64,000 nucleotides of DNA from Lactuca virosa (taxonomy: Eukaryota > Streptophyta > Magnoliopsida > Asterales > Asteraceae): contig CAKMRJ010000001.1 of NCBI GenBank assembly GCA_928212115.1, positions 187,979,375 to 188,043,374 on the forward strand, read 5' to 3'. The notes beneath the pieces are model-generated. The model saw nothing but the letters and a program-made list of their open reading frames with translations. It made no database searches and had not been told where the DNA came from. Position 1 is the stretch's first letter. Each line of letters begins with the position of its first letter. Positions 30,807-42,806 of the stretch are shown in pieces. A program made the position numbers and the translations under genes.

Positions 30807-33328
30807 TGTGAGAAATCTGCAAATTGTCACTGGTTGTTAACCATTAAAGATGAAAAACATAAATTATATTAGAGTTAACACATAATATTTATCAATCCAA
30901 GATAAAAATACAAGATTGCGTATGAAGATAAGAAAAACAGCCAAACTGTATGGGACTTATAAAAATAAGTTCATGGAAATTTATGACATTTCGAAGAAAT
31001 AATAACATATTCCGAAACTACACGTCATCCTGATCCCAAAAGTATAAAATTCGTAAAAATCCAAGTTCATATGAAGGATATATGAATTTTAAAAAAAATA
31101 TAAAAATCAACCGTACACAAGGAATGTGTGACGTAGAAATATAGGAAGAGAATGGTTGTGCTTTAGCTAATGTCACCAAAAGGAAAGTCATACTACTCCT
31201 CAAGATAAGAAGAGTAAGATGAAGAATGTCGAAAACAGAGCTCGTATGAAGAAGTTACATAATTTAAAAAACCTAGCGTTTTTGGAGCACGCTCAACGCG
31301 CCGTGCGCGGTGTACACACCTTCTATAAGGGGCATTGCGGACCAGAGAAAAAAGGACATGTGTCACACATTGACTGTAGCCAGGCCACATATGTGTGGCA
31401 CGCATCTTGAAATGCACGACACATCTTTCCTATTCTCTGCCTATAAGTACAATTTCGAGTCCGTCATTTGCTTAAACCCCAAACATCAAACATTCTACAA
31501 TGATTCTCCCATTCCTAAATTATCTAAAGAAACTCCCTTTTAAATATTTGATTATAGTTAATTAATTTCCCTCGATCCCTAGCCGTTCCGAGCCCCTGAC
31601 TAATTTTTCGGCAAGAGGAAATATTGATAAAAGGACATTACAAGTGTAAGTTTACGACCCCACTTTTCCGATTTTAAAAAGTTTTATAGGGGGGGGGACA
31701 TGTTACTAAAAGTGTTATTATGTCGGTATTTACAAATGCATAAAATGTAACTATGCTAGTTTTTTAATTACAAATTGTATAACGTTAGTGATATAATTAC
31801 ACCTTGTTGTGTTAGGATAATATTATGCCCCAGAGATACCCTGCCAAATATTTAGGGGATTAATATTAAGCCTAGTCGTTATACTGCACAAAGCCTTAGG
31901 ATAATATTGTGCCTGGTAGATACTTTGCACAAACTTTATAATAATATTATACTGGGTCACTATGTTGATCGAATCACTAGGGTAACATAGCACTTAGTCG
32001 TTCTGCTAGGTCATTTCTCTAGGGTAACATGGTACCAAGTGCTACCCAAATCTAAGGAATAACATTATACCTATTCGTTAATTTGGTCAATTCTCTAGGG
32101 TAACATAGTACCTAGTCGTTTCGTTGGCCAAACCTCTCAAATAAGCATTGTACATTGTTATTACTCTGCCAAATATTCAAATGGATAATAGTAGTATGTT
32201 ATGCCGCCAATACGCTCGATTCAAACATATAATATTGGTATATTATGTCGTCACTACGCTCTATTTCAAACGGATAATAGTAGTATATTATGATGTTACT
32301 ACGCTTGATTCAGATAGATAATATTAGTATATTATGTTGCCACTACGCTTGATTCAAATGGATAATAGTAGTATACTATGCCATCACTACGCTCGTTTTA
32401 AATGGATAATAGTACTATATTATGTTGTCACTACACTCGATTCAAATGGATAATAGTAGTATATTATATTGTCGCTATGATCGATTCAAAAAGATAATAG
32501 TATTATATTATGCCATCATTGCCCTCAATTTTAACGAATAGTAGTAGTACCTTATGCCGTCATAACACTCTATTTAAACGGATAGTTGTAGTATGTTATG
32601 CCGTCACTTAACTCGAATGATGATTATATCGTCATTCCGCCAGTTTGGCTTTGCTAAATATATCTATTTAAAATAAGTATATATTAATTATAATTATACA
32701 ATGAGACACTAAAACTATATTTATTTCATAAGTACATAGTTATATAGCTTAAGATTGGATGGTATCCAACTAACCTATATTAAGTTCACTCTTGGTTAGC
32801 CTACTCATAAAAGTACTCCTTGCGTTAAGTATACTCCTAAGACAAGGATACACAAATAATACATAGGATGAATGAGAATTACGTTAGCCATAGTACCTAT
32901 AAATAGTAGAATACTATTCTTAAATCAATGAATCAAAATACTTATACAAACTAACAAGTTATGTATAAAAAGGTATTTTCAAAGTATAAAAACTTATGAA
33001 CTCACAAACATGATGTTGAACTTTTCAAAACCACATGTATTCCTAGGAAACCAAGAGATGGAAGATTACATTGCCTGAAGTAGCGGTTGATTGGTGGAGC
33101 TGTTAGAAGTCTGTCATCGTTTATTCTTATGCCTAGTTGTTAAGGCACCTATTGTATAATAAATTCTAGTATTGCATAAACATATTCCAATGTAATATTT
33201 GTGCCCATAATGGAAGTCATATTTATGTTATATATTGTTTTGTATTATTCAATGTATATTTAATATTTGTGACCCAACTTTCTAATGTCGCGCAACCTAG
33301 TGTTTCGCCGTCGGCCGGGGGTGTGACA
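30807..33328 (+). repeat. Gypsy B 3' LTR
   Basis: Complete LTR of 2522 bases ending GGGGGTGTGACA. It contains a G-run (about 31690), a run of degenerate roughly 50-base repeats with AGGGTAACAT phrases (31800-32160) and a 44-bp minisatellite (32173-32628). Confidence 0.85.
32173..32628. repeat. LTR minisatellite, 44-bp unit, about ten copies
   Basis: Same unit as 25826-26130 but more copies and different variants, so the two arrays changed independently after insertion or were unequal from the start. Confidence 0.9.
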
Positions 33329-33888
33329 TATATTAAACCGGTGCCTTTTATCTTATAGCCATTTGATTATTGGGAAATGGGGCCTTAAAGCTAAAGAAGT
33401 CAATGGATAAATACCTCTTTTAAATGTGTTTAAAATAGATTGCATCTAATTGATTCAAAGGGTTGGAGGATACGTTTTTAGCTAGCTTTCTCCATTTTCT
33501 ATATGTCTTAAGTGTTTAAGGATATATAACTCTTTGATACTTGTAACTGTCTTTAAGTTTAATACTTGGGTGTTAACTGAAAGCTTAAGAGTGTTATATT
33601 ATTATAGGAATAACCAATACTAGCATTTTATCAAGTTGACAACTTGTTGGTGGATACTTCTAGAGATGTTCTTCCTTGGAGCTTAAAGGCATCTTCTTAA
33701 ACTTCCTAATTGGCAATAGGTATTCAAAGGTTGGTTTGCTTTCTTCTTCTTGGTTTTATTTAATCTTTGTAAGTCTTGTAAAATGATCTTTTTGGTGGGA
33801 ATAAAATTATTTTTGTTTTGTTCAAAAATCAAAATCTTTCGTTGCCATCTTTATGTTTTTGAAACAATTTTTGAATAAAAACCCAACA
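33329..33888 (+). repeat. Copia X 3' LTR, last part
   Basis: Aligns with 1340-1817 and 16734-16837 of the 5' LTR. It ends CCCAACA followed by the target duplication AATAT. A 33-base stretch of the 5' copy (about 1785-1815) is missing here. Confidence 0.85.
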
Positions 33889-33893
33889 AATAT
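33889..33893. repeat. Target site duplication of copia X (right copy)
   Basis: AATAT, partner of 773-777. Confidence 0.75.
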
Positions 33894-34049
33894 ATGCTTC
33901 TTGGTTTAAGTACTTGGTTTTCTTTTGTTTAATGGTACCTTCCTAGTACGTTATGGGTTTTTTATACGTGGTTGGGCTGCTTTAGGTAGTGTTGTATCGT
34001 GTTTGTGTATAGGTTGACCCTCATACACCATTAGTCACATCTTTAGCAC

Positions 34050-34936
34050 GTTGTCACATAATGAATATTAAGAAAGAATTTTATTATTAATAATGATATT
34101 TAACTATTGTATTTAATTAGGGAATAGTTATTATTTTATAAATATAGTATTTTAAGAGAGTATAACTAGTTATTATATCATATGGTATGACTTAATAATT
34201 CATGTACAAGTTTTCGGACACCTTGGATTCCAGTAGACTTATTATGTAGATCAGTTTAATTTAATGGGATGAAGTGTAAGACACTTCACACCCACTATCT
34301 TCCTCACTAGTGTTCTAATACATTTAGTGATGGGTTTAGGTTGCTTGTTGGCTTTCATACATAGACACACATGCCCTTATAAGGAATGCCATTGAATTGT
34401 GTAAGCGTATGGGATTTAGATCTCATATGTTAGTAAATAAAGGCGAGTAATGCTTTAATTACAAGCTAGTAATTGATCTCTTCCATTTCTCTCACAAAGT
34501 TGTGGGTTTTCCATCTCCATCTCTTTCTCTCTTTTGAAGCTAGTTAAGAGTTTGGTGTTTTGGAAGTTCTTCCCCTTCAAGATTTATTTGTGATAAGTTA
34601 TTAAAGACTAAGAAGTACTTTATAATATAAGATAACTAGCATTCTTGGTAACATACACTTGTTAGTGGATACATTATAGATAAGCTCTACTTTGAGCATT
34701 TTCCATCTTTATCAACTCTCGAATTGCCAAGTGGGGTCAAAGTCTCAAAGGTTTTCATCTTAAAATCGCATGGTTGTTTATAATCTTTCTATTACATGTA
34801 AATGTATCCTTGGTGGTTTTGTTTTAAAATGGTCTTAAAATAATATTAAAAATTACTTATGTTTTCCATTAATAAGAGTTTTATTAAAGAAAAATCATTT
34901 GTAGCTTATCAAAACCCATCGAAATGTTGTTTTAAC
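34050..34936 (+). repeat. Diverged copia LTR, + sense
   Basis: Between about 34590 and 34790 it follows the same order of phrases as the copia X LTR (ACTTGTTAGTGGATAC, then AATTGCCAAG, then TCAAAGGTTTTC) but is clearly more diverged. It ends TTTTAACA near 34936 with no primer binding site after it, so it is a 3' or solo LTR of a related family. The start is uncertain. 33894-34049 before it shows nothing recognisable. Confidence 0.45.
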
Positions 34937-34979
34937 ATCCATTTTGTGAAATACTAGATTATAAATATCAGCCAAGGAA

Positions 34980-36579
34980 ATTAACAATCTTATAGTAGAA
35001 CTACGAGCTACATGTGCATAAGTAGCAAAATAGCCAATTCTTGGTTTTTGTCTAAATAAATTACCAATTCATCCTTAAACTTGTCAATTGATCCATAGAA
35101 CTTTATGTTCCTATTGAAAATCCATTTGTAACCTAATGGTGTGCTAGCATAGGGAAAGAACATATCTGACCCATATATTATTTCCCATGATGTTGTCCAT
35201 CTTATTATTTATTACTTCTTTCTAGAAAGCATCATCTTGAGATTTCATTGCATATTCAAATGTTTTATGATCTTCTTCAATAGTGAGGCAATAACGTTAT
35301 TGAAATTCAATCCCATCCCTAGAACCCTCAACCACATATAATTGAAAATAAGCTTCATCTTCCTTACTAGTTCCACTAGAACTAGGAGCTATATCCTTTC
35401 TTATAGGTAGGAATGAAAAACAAATTTCATCAAATATTGCTTCTCTTGATTCTTTAACAAAATTAACTCAAACATAAAGATTAATTTATAAAAAAAATAA
35501 CCTATAATCCTTGGAATGCTCAACATATCCAACGATGAAGATACAATCAATGCCTCTTTCACCAAATCTTTTATATTTCAGGTTTCATCAATCTCATAAC
35601 TACCTGGTATTCCTAAACTTTAAGATAACCTAAGTATGACTTCTTTTTATATAAAAGTTCATAAGGAATTACTTTGTTCCTCTTGTTTGGAAGTCTATTC
35701 AATAGATAACAAGCTCTTAAGATAACTTTTCTCCATAATCCATCATGTAATCTCGAATATGACAATATAGAATTCGCCATTTCCTCATAATCCTATTTTT
35801 CATTTCTAGTAAACCATTTTGTAAGGGGGTATACGGAGTTGTAGTTTCAATTATAATTCCTACATATTGGAAATAACTAGGATCATAATACTCACCACTT
35901 ATATTGGTATGAAGTCTTTTGATTAAGTCAGTTTGTTACAACTCAACTTCAATTTTATAAATTTTAAATCTACATAATGCTTCATCCTTAGAATGAAATA
36001 AGTATACATAGCAAAAATGAATGCAATCATTTATGAATGTGAAAATGTATTTCTTAGTACCTTAGGATGGAGTTTCATGCAAATCACATAAACCATTACA
36101 TATCAATTCAAGTACAACAAAATTTATTTTTACATTTGGAAAAAGGTTTTTTAGTAATCTTGGTTAACATACTAGTTTTATATTTCTACATATTTACGTC
36201 AAAAGTGGTATTAATCCATGTTTATTTATGTCAAGCATTTGCTTATAATGAACATATCCTAATTGTGCATGTAAAGAGAAGAATCAACTAATTTTATGCA
36301 ATTCGTATAGATAGAATCTACAAAACTTTTATTTACATTCAACATAAACATACCATTCTTATAATAACCAAATCGAAAAAAATGTGCCACACTTCGATAA
36401 GATATAGTTATCGGACTCATATATTTTTTTCTAACTACACGTATTTTATACACCACTAGAAACTAATCTTTCCTAATCTTAGGAAGATGTATATTATATC
36501 CAGGATGAAAGAAGTACAATTTAAAGACACAAAACCACAACCAACAATGAAAGATTTGTTATGGTCTCCCATATCCAAC
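34980..36579 (-). pseudogene. Decayed copia pol fragment C (protease to RT), minus strand
   Basis: In minus sense the order is a protease/pre-integrase part near 36540-36250 (MGDHNKSFIVGCG, then GMFMLNVNKSFVDS), the integrase core at about 36080-35640 (YIFTFINDC, GGEYYDP-like and TPYTPQNG-like patterns with substitutions), and the RT start at about 35290-35040 (AMKSQDDAF and the CKWIF-like block). Stops and frameshifts occur throughout. It ends abruptly at 36579 where the LTR of element S begins, and gag and RNase H are missing. No LTR of its own is assigned. Confidence 0.65.
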
Positions 36580-37021
36580 TGTTAAGAGAAGAACTTGAGG
36601 ATTGATTTGCAGAAATGTAAGTTAATCTCAATGGATCTTATAGAAAGATCAACAATATTAAATATGCTGAATAGTAAGGAAAGATATAACAACAAGATTA
36701 ATCAGTAAACATAAGCAAGTAGAAATAGTTTGTTGAATCGTAACAAGGTTTTGCATTCAAACACAAGTTAATAAGTGATGAAAAAAATATGTAATAGATG
36801 AAGACTTGTATCAATAAAGTGTAATACAATGAAAGTCTGGGAAGTGGTGATTAGATCGATCGAGATGATCAACCATAAATAGTTGAACAAATTACATGAT
36901 AAACAATAAAATACTCCAAAGTAAGGTGGCCATGGTTGTCATGCTTTGACTGACATAGCTCACTTAACACACAATGTCAGAAAAAGGTGAACATTACTTT
37001 TTTGACACATAGGACAAAACA
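36580..37021 (-). repeat. Element S 3' LTR
   Basis: On the minus strand it starts TGTTTTGTCC after a purine-rich GAAGAATAGAT and ends CTTCTCTTAACA, about 442 bases. The end at 36580 is sharp against decayed pol C. The inner boundary is inferred from TG/CA ends; an alternative start TGTTAAG at 36969 is possible. No second LTR is in the window for confirmation. Confidence 0.5.
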
Positions 37022-37282
37022 ATCTATTCTTCGGGTCATCCTTCTCCACTCTGGTAACAAGTCTTCAGTGTGAACTTCCAAGTCTTCGTAAAAAAATCTT
37101 TTATCGCAAAGACAGGTCTTCAGTACATCAACACACTTTTTAGCTGCCGAGGGTCACTTCATGTTTCAACAAGTGACCTCGCAACTATCTCTTTCATCTA
37201 TCAAGTTTTAGAAACTTGATAATGAGCCACCGGAACTTTCTCACTACTATTATCCTTTTGATCCTCCGGGCTATTTAAAACT

Positions 37283-40200
37283 TCACCTCTTCAGTGGTGC
37301 TTTTAGTTTTCTGAGCCACGGAGAGAGTTCCTTCCAGTTGCTTAGGAGAACATCAATGAAATGTGGTGGCCGGCAGAAAGAACTTTTCACTATCTCTGGA
37401 AAGCTTGAAAATAATGTCATGTTCTGGAAGAGATGTTGTTCCGAGGCTCAAATCTTGAATCCCTTTGGTGATGTAATTCGGGTGTTCAAATGGAGGGAAG
37501 TTCAACTTTTTAGAAAGGGTGGAATGGATTTCAAATTAAATTTTTCCGAAATCAAATACATAATCTCTAAGGAAATCAGCAGCCCTAATATGAGCATCTT
37601 CCATCTTCGGGTATTTTAGCGCTTTGAGTTGGAAGACCCTTGCGATCTGAAAAAATTCTTCAAGGTTCATGTATATGAAGTCTGCTTGAGTCCCTTGATA
37701 TTCATTGTCGTAGCATGAAAGAGTGTATAGGTAATGTGTTTCTCTTTTGAACGACCTTGGTTTGTAAGTTGTCACAACATTCGGTATGTCACACGACCAG
37801 GTTTCCCAATTGTATTTCCATACTTGTTGTGAAACAAGTTTAGTCTTTCAAACTCCATGGGCATCCTCTTCTCATCGGGAATGTTTTGATCAAATGGCTT
37901 AAAGATAGTATTTAGCATTGGGGGAGAGAGGAATATCCCAATATGCTCCTGAGGGTTTAGAGTGGGTGAGATGAGGGACGTAATCAGAGTCCATAATTCA
38001 GCGTATCAGATTTACCCAATAATTGATAAGGGATTCATCCATTCTCATGTCAAAATCTTGAGTTTGACAGATATACTCAACCAGCTTGGCTGCTCTCCAA
38101 TATGCCTTATTTTGGTTAGTCTTGAAAGAGTCGTATGAGTTATCATCAGACATGGATGGATATGGTTCTTCTTCTTGAATTGGTGAGGACTAGTTAGGAG
38201 CGAAAAGAGGAGTTGGAGATTTGTTTTTGGGAGGAGATCTTGAAGGAGAATGAGGTGGCATGTTATCTTTTGGAGAGTGAGGACGAGTTATAGTTTTGTT
38301 TTTGGGAGGAGACTTTGGTTTTTCTTATTCTGAGGAGAAGCTTTTACATTTTCTTACTTGGACTGCCATATCTTTTCCCTTTTTGAGGAATAAGGCTTTC
38401 CTTTCTCCTCAAACAATGCTTTTGGCCTATTTAGCTTCTCGAAGGTTTTGCCAAATTGGATCAACATTTGGCCACTGAGGTCATTGTTAGTAGGCATTTG
38501 ATGGCGGATGAGATGACTATATATGCTTTTTGAGATGGTGAGGATTTCATCGATGGTTTTGTTGGAAGATACAGATTGTTGGTGACTGCGTATAGTTTCT
38601 TGAAGTTCATAGTAACTATGTTCGTACGCCTTGTGGGTCTCATTAATCAGGAATTTTTTCTTCGCCTCTAGTTCATTGGTCATATTCACCAATTGATCCA
38701 TTAATTCCATAAATTCAGAGAGAAGGTCTTCAGGCTTCTTGATGAATTCTTTGTGGTCTGCTTGTCTTTGCTAATCAAGCTTCCAGACCCCCATCTCAAC
38801 TTCCAACACTATTCTTTGTGCAGTCCACTATTCACATTCTTCAATTCTTTTAAACCTTTCTTCAAAGGACTGAAGAGTTTTAGTGGATGGTGTCTGCGGT
38901 GGTTGTTGATAGGTTACAGCAGAAAGAATTTGATCGATCTTGTTTATAAGATCGAAAAATTCTTTTCTTGAGACTGCATCCTTTTTCTTCTTCTTATGTT
39001 TTGGCTTGGAGGTGGAGTGTTGAGATCCACTACATTCTTCATCTTCAAAAAACATATCAACGTCTTCAAATTCAACTTGTTTCTAAACTTCCTCTTCATT
39101 AGTGAACGTAAAACTGAATCCTAGTTCCTGGCTGATTTGAACTTTGGTTCCGCCATCGTTGGAGTCACTGATATCGATTAGAGAAGGAACGGGTTTTGAT
39201 CCTCCAACTAAGTTTCTTTTGTCTTGTTGACTCCTTTGCAAAGATTCTTCTATATCATCCATCCATTTTTGAGTAATTTTAAGATCATGGATGGTCTTCA
39301 GATTAATGATCCAATCGGACCAGTATGCCGCAATGTATATGAGCTTTTCTTCCTTCTTCTGCTCAAGCATGGGTTGTCTTTTCTTTCTAGCTCCTAATGC
39401 CTTCTTGAAATCTGCAAATATTTTATTTTTAGATTTCGAGGAGGATAGGTAGTTTGCCTAGCTATCACCTGCTTGAAAAAATGGTTCAGTCGCCACCGGG
39501 GTGTCTCATGGTTTCATGGATCCTTGCACATTTGTGCTCACCATGCCTATGTCGCTTGGTAGTAATGTCAACAATGAAGGATTTCCAAGGCTTCCTCAGT
39601 CTCCTTGTTCTATAACCAAGTTTGGCCTCATCCTTGTTCTAGCTAAGGTCTCTAAAGCAAGACCCTGTGGTGCATGAGGTGTTTACAGTGTATGTGTTAA
39701 TGAAAGAAATATGGAGTGCAGCTAATCGGGAGTAAAAATGTGCAAGTGTGTTCTCCTGGAGACCTTAGGAGTTTTGTCGACATCAGGATCGACTTGGAAT
39801 TCGGATTAGGCTATGTCTCCATGATTATGATCTGAAACCATTACACATTTTGTAGCGGAGTGGATAGATGGGGTTCTAATGGGTGATTTGACGTTGAATC
39901 AAATATCTACTAGAGACTTTTGAGAGTCTCGAGTATTTAATGTAGGACGCTTTTGGCTAGGAGGAGTATGGGTTTTTAGCTTCTTTTTGAAGAGCAAGAC
40001 TTCAGACACTTCATCTTCTTCTTCAATGACCTTCACTGGCTGTCCGGTTTGAATTGGGTCTTCAGTGACTTTGGGTTTTTCAGTGACTATTTTCCTTTTC
40101 TTGGAGACACATGCTCCTTTGGATGTAGACTTTGTTGGAGCATTTCTTTTGGAAACCATCTTGACTCTTTTAAATTTGAGTTCAGGGACTGAACCTGTGG

Positions 40201-40973
40201 TCTGCGGTATGGGGCTTGGCGGGGTAGAACGATATGGTGCTATATCAGTCGTAGCCTTTATATGATCAGTGAACGAAGAGTTAAAAAGTCCAAGTGAGGT
40301 CAATATATGCATTCACAGTTGTCTAATAGGATCAAAGATAGATTAGTCTTTAGGAAAAGAATACCTCTTGAGATCTCAGCATGAAAAGCAGTTGAGTTCA
40401 TCTCCTAGGATGGTGGCGACTTCCTTGTAAAGATCCACTAAGCCGAGTGACCAGAACCTTGCAGAAGTGAGATTGGTGTGTCTCTCTTTTGGTGATCCCT
40501 TTCCAACATACTTAATGAAATCATCCTAATGGATGATTCCATAGTCAACAACCTCTCTAGTGAAGATGCTCTGAACGATATATCATAGTTGCTGCGGCAT
40601 GTTGTCTGTTCCACCAGTTCTTCTAGATAAGCATTAAATTACGTAATGGTGGACATGTTGCCATACAGCTGGAAGTTTTCCTTTTTTGAATTCAACAATT
40701 CCTCTGAGTTTAGCTTTATAGCCCATATTGTAAAGTTATTTGAAGATGTCAGAATTGCTAGGGTTCTTGAAGGTGGTTGAAGGAGGGATTCTGATATTGA
40801 TTTCTTCGAAAATTTTTGGTTTTGTTAGGACCGCCATAGATTCATCTACAACCTTGATATGAACTTCATCGAGTTTCTCTATGGTTTTGAAAGAAGAAAA
40901 AGCAAAAGTGAACAACACGGATTGAGGAAGAACTTCAGTGAATGCATCGAAAGGTCCAAAAAATGGGTGTTTG
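37283..40973 (-). pseudogene. Element S third ORF (env-like), main part, decayed
   Basis: Continuation of the frame that begins at 57697; gypsy 2 lies between. Open minus-strand blocks in order are 40973-40736, 40312-39899 (Lys/Ser/Pro-rich, highly charged), 39370-39083, 39055-38828 (basic KPKHKKKKK stretch near its start), 38710-38354 (helix-rich, coiled-coil-like) and 37775-37536, with the apparent end of the protein at a stop at 37283-37285. Frameshifts and stops separate them. In Sireviruses an ORF in this place is called env-like, but I see no convincing signal peptide or fusion motif, and its function in plants is unknown. A captured host gene is the alternative. Confidence 0.55.
40969..40973. 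repeat. Target site duplication of gypsy 2 (left copy)
   Basis: GTTTG before the LTR start TGTAACAACC. The partner GTTTG is at 57532-57536. Confidence 0.9.
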
Positions 40974-41700
40974 TGTAACAACCCGATATTTTAAGTCAAA
41001 TGTAACATTCAAAAAGTCAAATATAATGAACTATTTGAAATCAACGAAATTAGCGTCAAAAATGAAGTGTTCTAAAATCTTAATTGGGATGCATAAAGTG
41101 TTAGATATCGTGCCAAGGTTTCCAAAAACATAAAGAACACTCACATCCGAGTTATAGCGAAGGAGTTATGACCAATCGAAAATCCACGACACACCCGGTA
41201 AAACACTGCTAAACGTAAAAAGTGAAACTTCAATAAAATGCTTTTTAGCCTTAAGATATCTAAACGAAAGTCGTAGATTACGTTAAACCGTGAGTATAGA
41301 TAAAAAGAACGCCCAAATCTGACTGTATATGAGGAAGTTATGATTTTTCTAAGTTTCGGAACAGCGGTAGACAGCTAAAAATTCGGAATAAAGATCGAGC
41401 GATTTTTAGCCGATGCAACCTAAACGAGAGTTCAAGGTCTCTACAATAGTAGTGCAATGGTAAAAAGACATACGAAAACGGACGTCGGATAAAGAAAATA
41501 TGGATTTTTAACGAAATTATCGTGTCCCGGCTTATTAAATAAAATATAATTAAAAATAAATCAAAATTATCCGACGAAGTCTAAATGAAAGTTGTAGAGC
41601 ATTTTCTCACCTTCGCGTGGATATAAAGAACGTCAAAATCGAAGCTCGTACGCGAAAGTTACGGATTTTACAAGTTTGAGGTGCACAAAACGAGACGATT

Positions 41701-41866
41701 TACGCCCAGCGTACCCTCGTACGCCCAGCGTACTCGGATGCTAGGCTCCGGATCGTCCACGTCGCTCCCACGCCTCTACGCCGTCCCGTCCGAAGACCGG
41801 CAATCGAAGATGCGGTCATACATGACGTCCGAGTACGCCCCGCGTACCCTCGTACGCCCAGCGTAC
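41701..41866 (+). repeat. Cluster of four TACGC-N4-CGTAC palindromes, 5' LTR
   Basis: TACGCCCAGCGTAC at 41701-41714, 41720-41733 and 41853-41866, and TACGCCCCGCGTAC at 41834-41847. They lie in pairs six bases apart, just upstream of the TATA region. Confidence 0.9.
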
Positions 41867-42530
41867 CGAGGGCCTTCAGCCACTATAAGTGCTCATTTCC
41901 TCTTTTCCTCTTGCGTTTTTACTCCGTTTTACGTGTAAGAAATATCCTGAAGCCCCGATTTTCATACCTCAGCCCCGACGAAGGTCCGAAGCCCCGAGAT
42001 TCCCGAGAATCTCACCACTTTCCGGTCGAAGCGCTGCCCGTGAAAAATCTCGATTTCTTCGAATCACCACACTTTTCAGGTGAGTTCATACCCCTACATT
42101 TTCACGCATTTTTCATGTTTTAGAGGGGGGGGGGGAATACAAGTGAAACACGAGATAAACTCATACTTCAAATACACGTCGTTAGAAATGTTTTCAAATA
42201 CTTTATCTAGATTTTTGTTATGGATGATAAACAACATTTATACTAATATTATACTTCACATGCAAAGTTGATATTACCAATTTTTGTGTTATCCAATGGA
42301 ACACGCTTTTGATGAACTATAATGGGTATAGTTTGCGGGTTATTCATTACATCTTTACGTAAACATTGTGAAAATGAAATATTTTCATCTACATGAGTTA
42401 TAGACTTTCTTTTCGTAAATCTATTAATACTAAGTGTTGTGAGACATTCAACTTCAACGTACTTACAAGTACGCATTTCAAGTCCTGTATTATAAACCAT
42501 AATCTCTTGGTGGGAGAGCGTGATACTTGT

Positions 42531-42544
42531 GTATAGATCTATAC
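42531..42544. repeat. Palindrome GTATAGATCTATAC, 5' LTR
   Basis: Perfect 14-base palindrome in a roughly 80-base block shared with the solo LTR at 21985-24469. Confidence 0.85.
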
Positions 42545-42806
42545 GGGATTGACAACCCCGCACCTAAACTGTTAGCTACAGTTAGACCGGCAGGTCTGGG
42601 GTGACAAACGTCATAACACTAGAACGCCTGAAGAACGTTGTTACAGGCAGTCTCGGTCAATAGCATGGTTATAAAACTCACACAGAAGTATTAAAATAAG
42701 TTTGATTTACGAGACTTTTGAATGCATTCAGTAAATACATTATTTGAGTATAAATACACTTTCATTATTTTGAGCACGAATGACACTATTGTACTCTAGT
42801 CCTTGG

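Larger units (their letters stand above)
25826..33328 (+). mobile_element. Gypsy element B: + strand Ty3/gypsy nested in the copia X 3' LTR
   Basis: The 3' LTR is 30807-33328. The 5' LTR is cut down to 25826-26829 and lacks about 1.5 kb at its start. A tRNA-Met primer binding site (26833-26844, one mismatch) and a polypurine tract (30793-30806) fix the + orientation. Inside are traces of an acidic then coiled-coil upstream region (27640-28140) and a broken gag with zinc knuckle (28700-29640). Pol is absent. Between gag and polypurine tract there is instead unrelated sequence with a 45-bp minisatellite. The gag resembles that of gypsy 2, so both belong to one lineage, probably Tekay-like chromoviruses. 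Confidence 0.85.
778..33888 (+). mobile_element. Copia element X: old Ty1/copia retrotransposon carrying four nested insertions
   Basis: The element is bounded by the 5-bp direct repeat AATAT at 773-777 and 33889-33893, and both LTR copies align over their length once nested elements are removed. The order is 5' LTR (778-1817 plus 16734-16837), a degenerate primer binding site (16840-16851), decayed gag (18660-19225), decayed RT and RNase H (20700-21880), a polypurine tract (25383-25395) and a 3' LTR (25396-25825 plus 33329-33888). Nested inside are gypsy A with copia 1, a solo gypsy LTR and gypsy B. Many stops and frameshifts show it is dead and older than its passengers. Assignment to copia rests on the gag, RT and RNase H remnants. 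Confidence 0.88.
40974..42806 (+). repeat. Gypsy 2 5' LTR, 3'-truncated
   Basis: Nearly identical to 55286-57135. It lacks a 27-base piece after the ACTATAA of the TATA region (41881-41888) that the 3' LTR keeps, which turns CTATAAAAAGG into CTATAAGTGC, and it stops at CCTTGG (42801-42806), where the 3' LTR has about 396 more bases. Confidence 0.9.

Noticed and set aside
36067..36291. Short + strand open frame of 74 residues between copia fragments
   Set aside because: Opposite to decayed integrase of fragment C. No independent support.
42123..42134. Long G-run in both gypsy 2 LTRs (also 56452-56462 and 31690) as a polypurine tract
   Set aside because: It lies inside the LTR in both copies, not next to the 3' LTR start. 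The true tracts are at 55271-55285 and 30793-30806.
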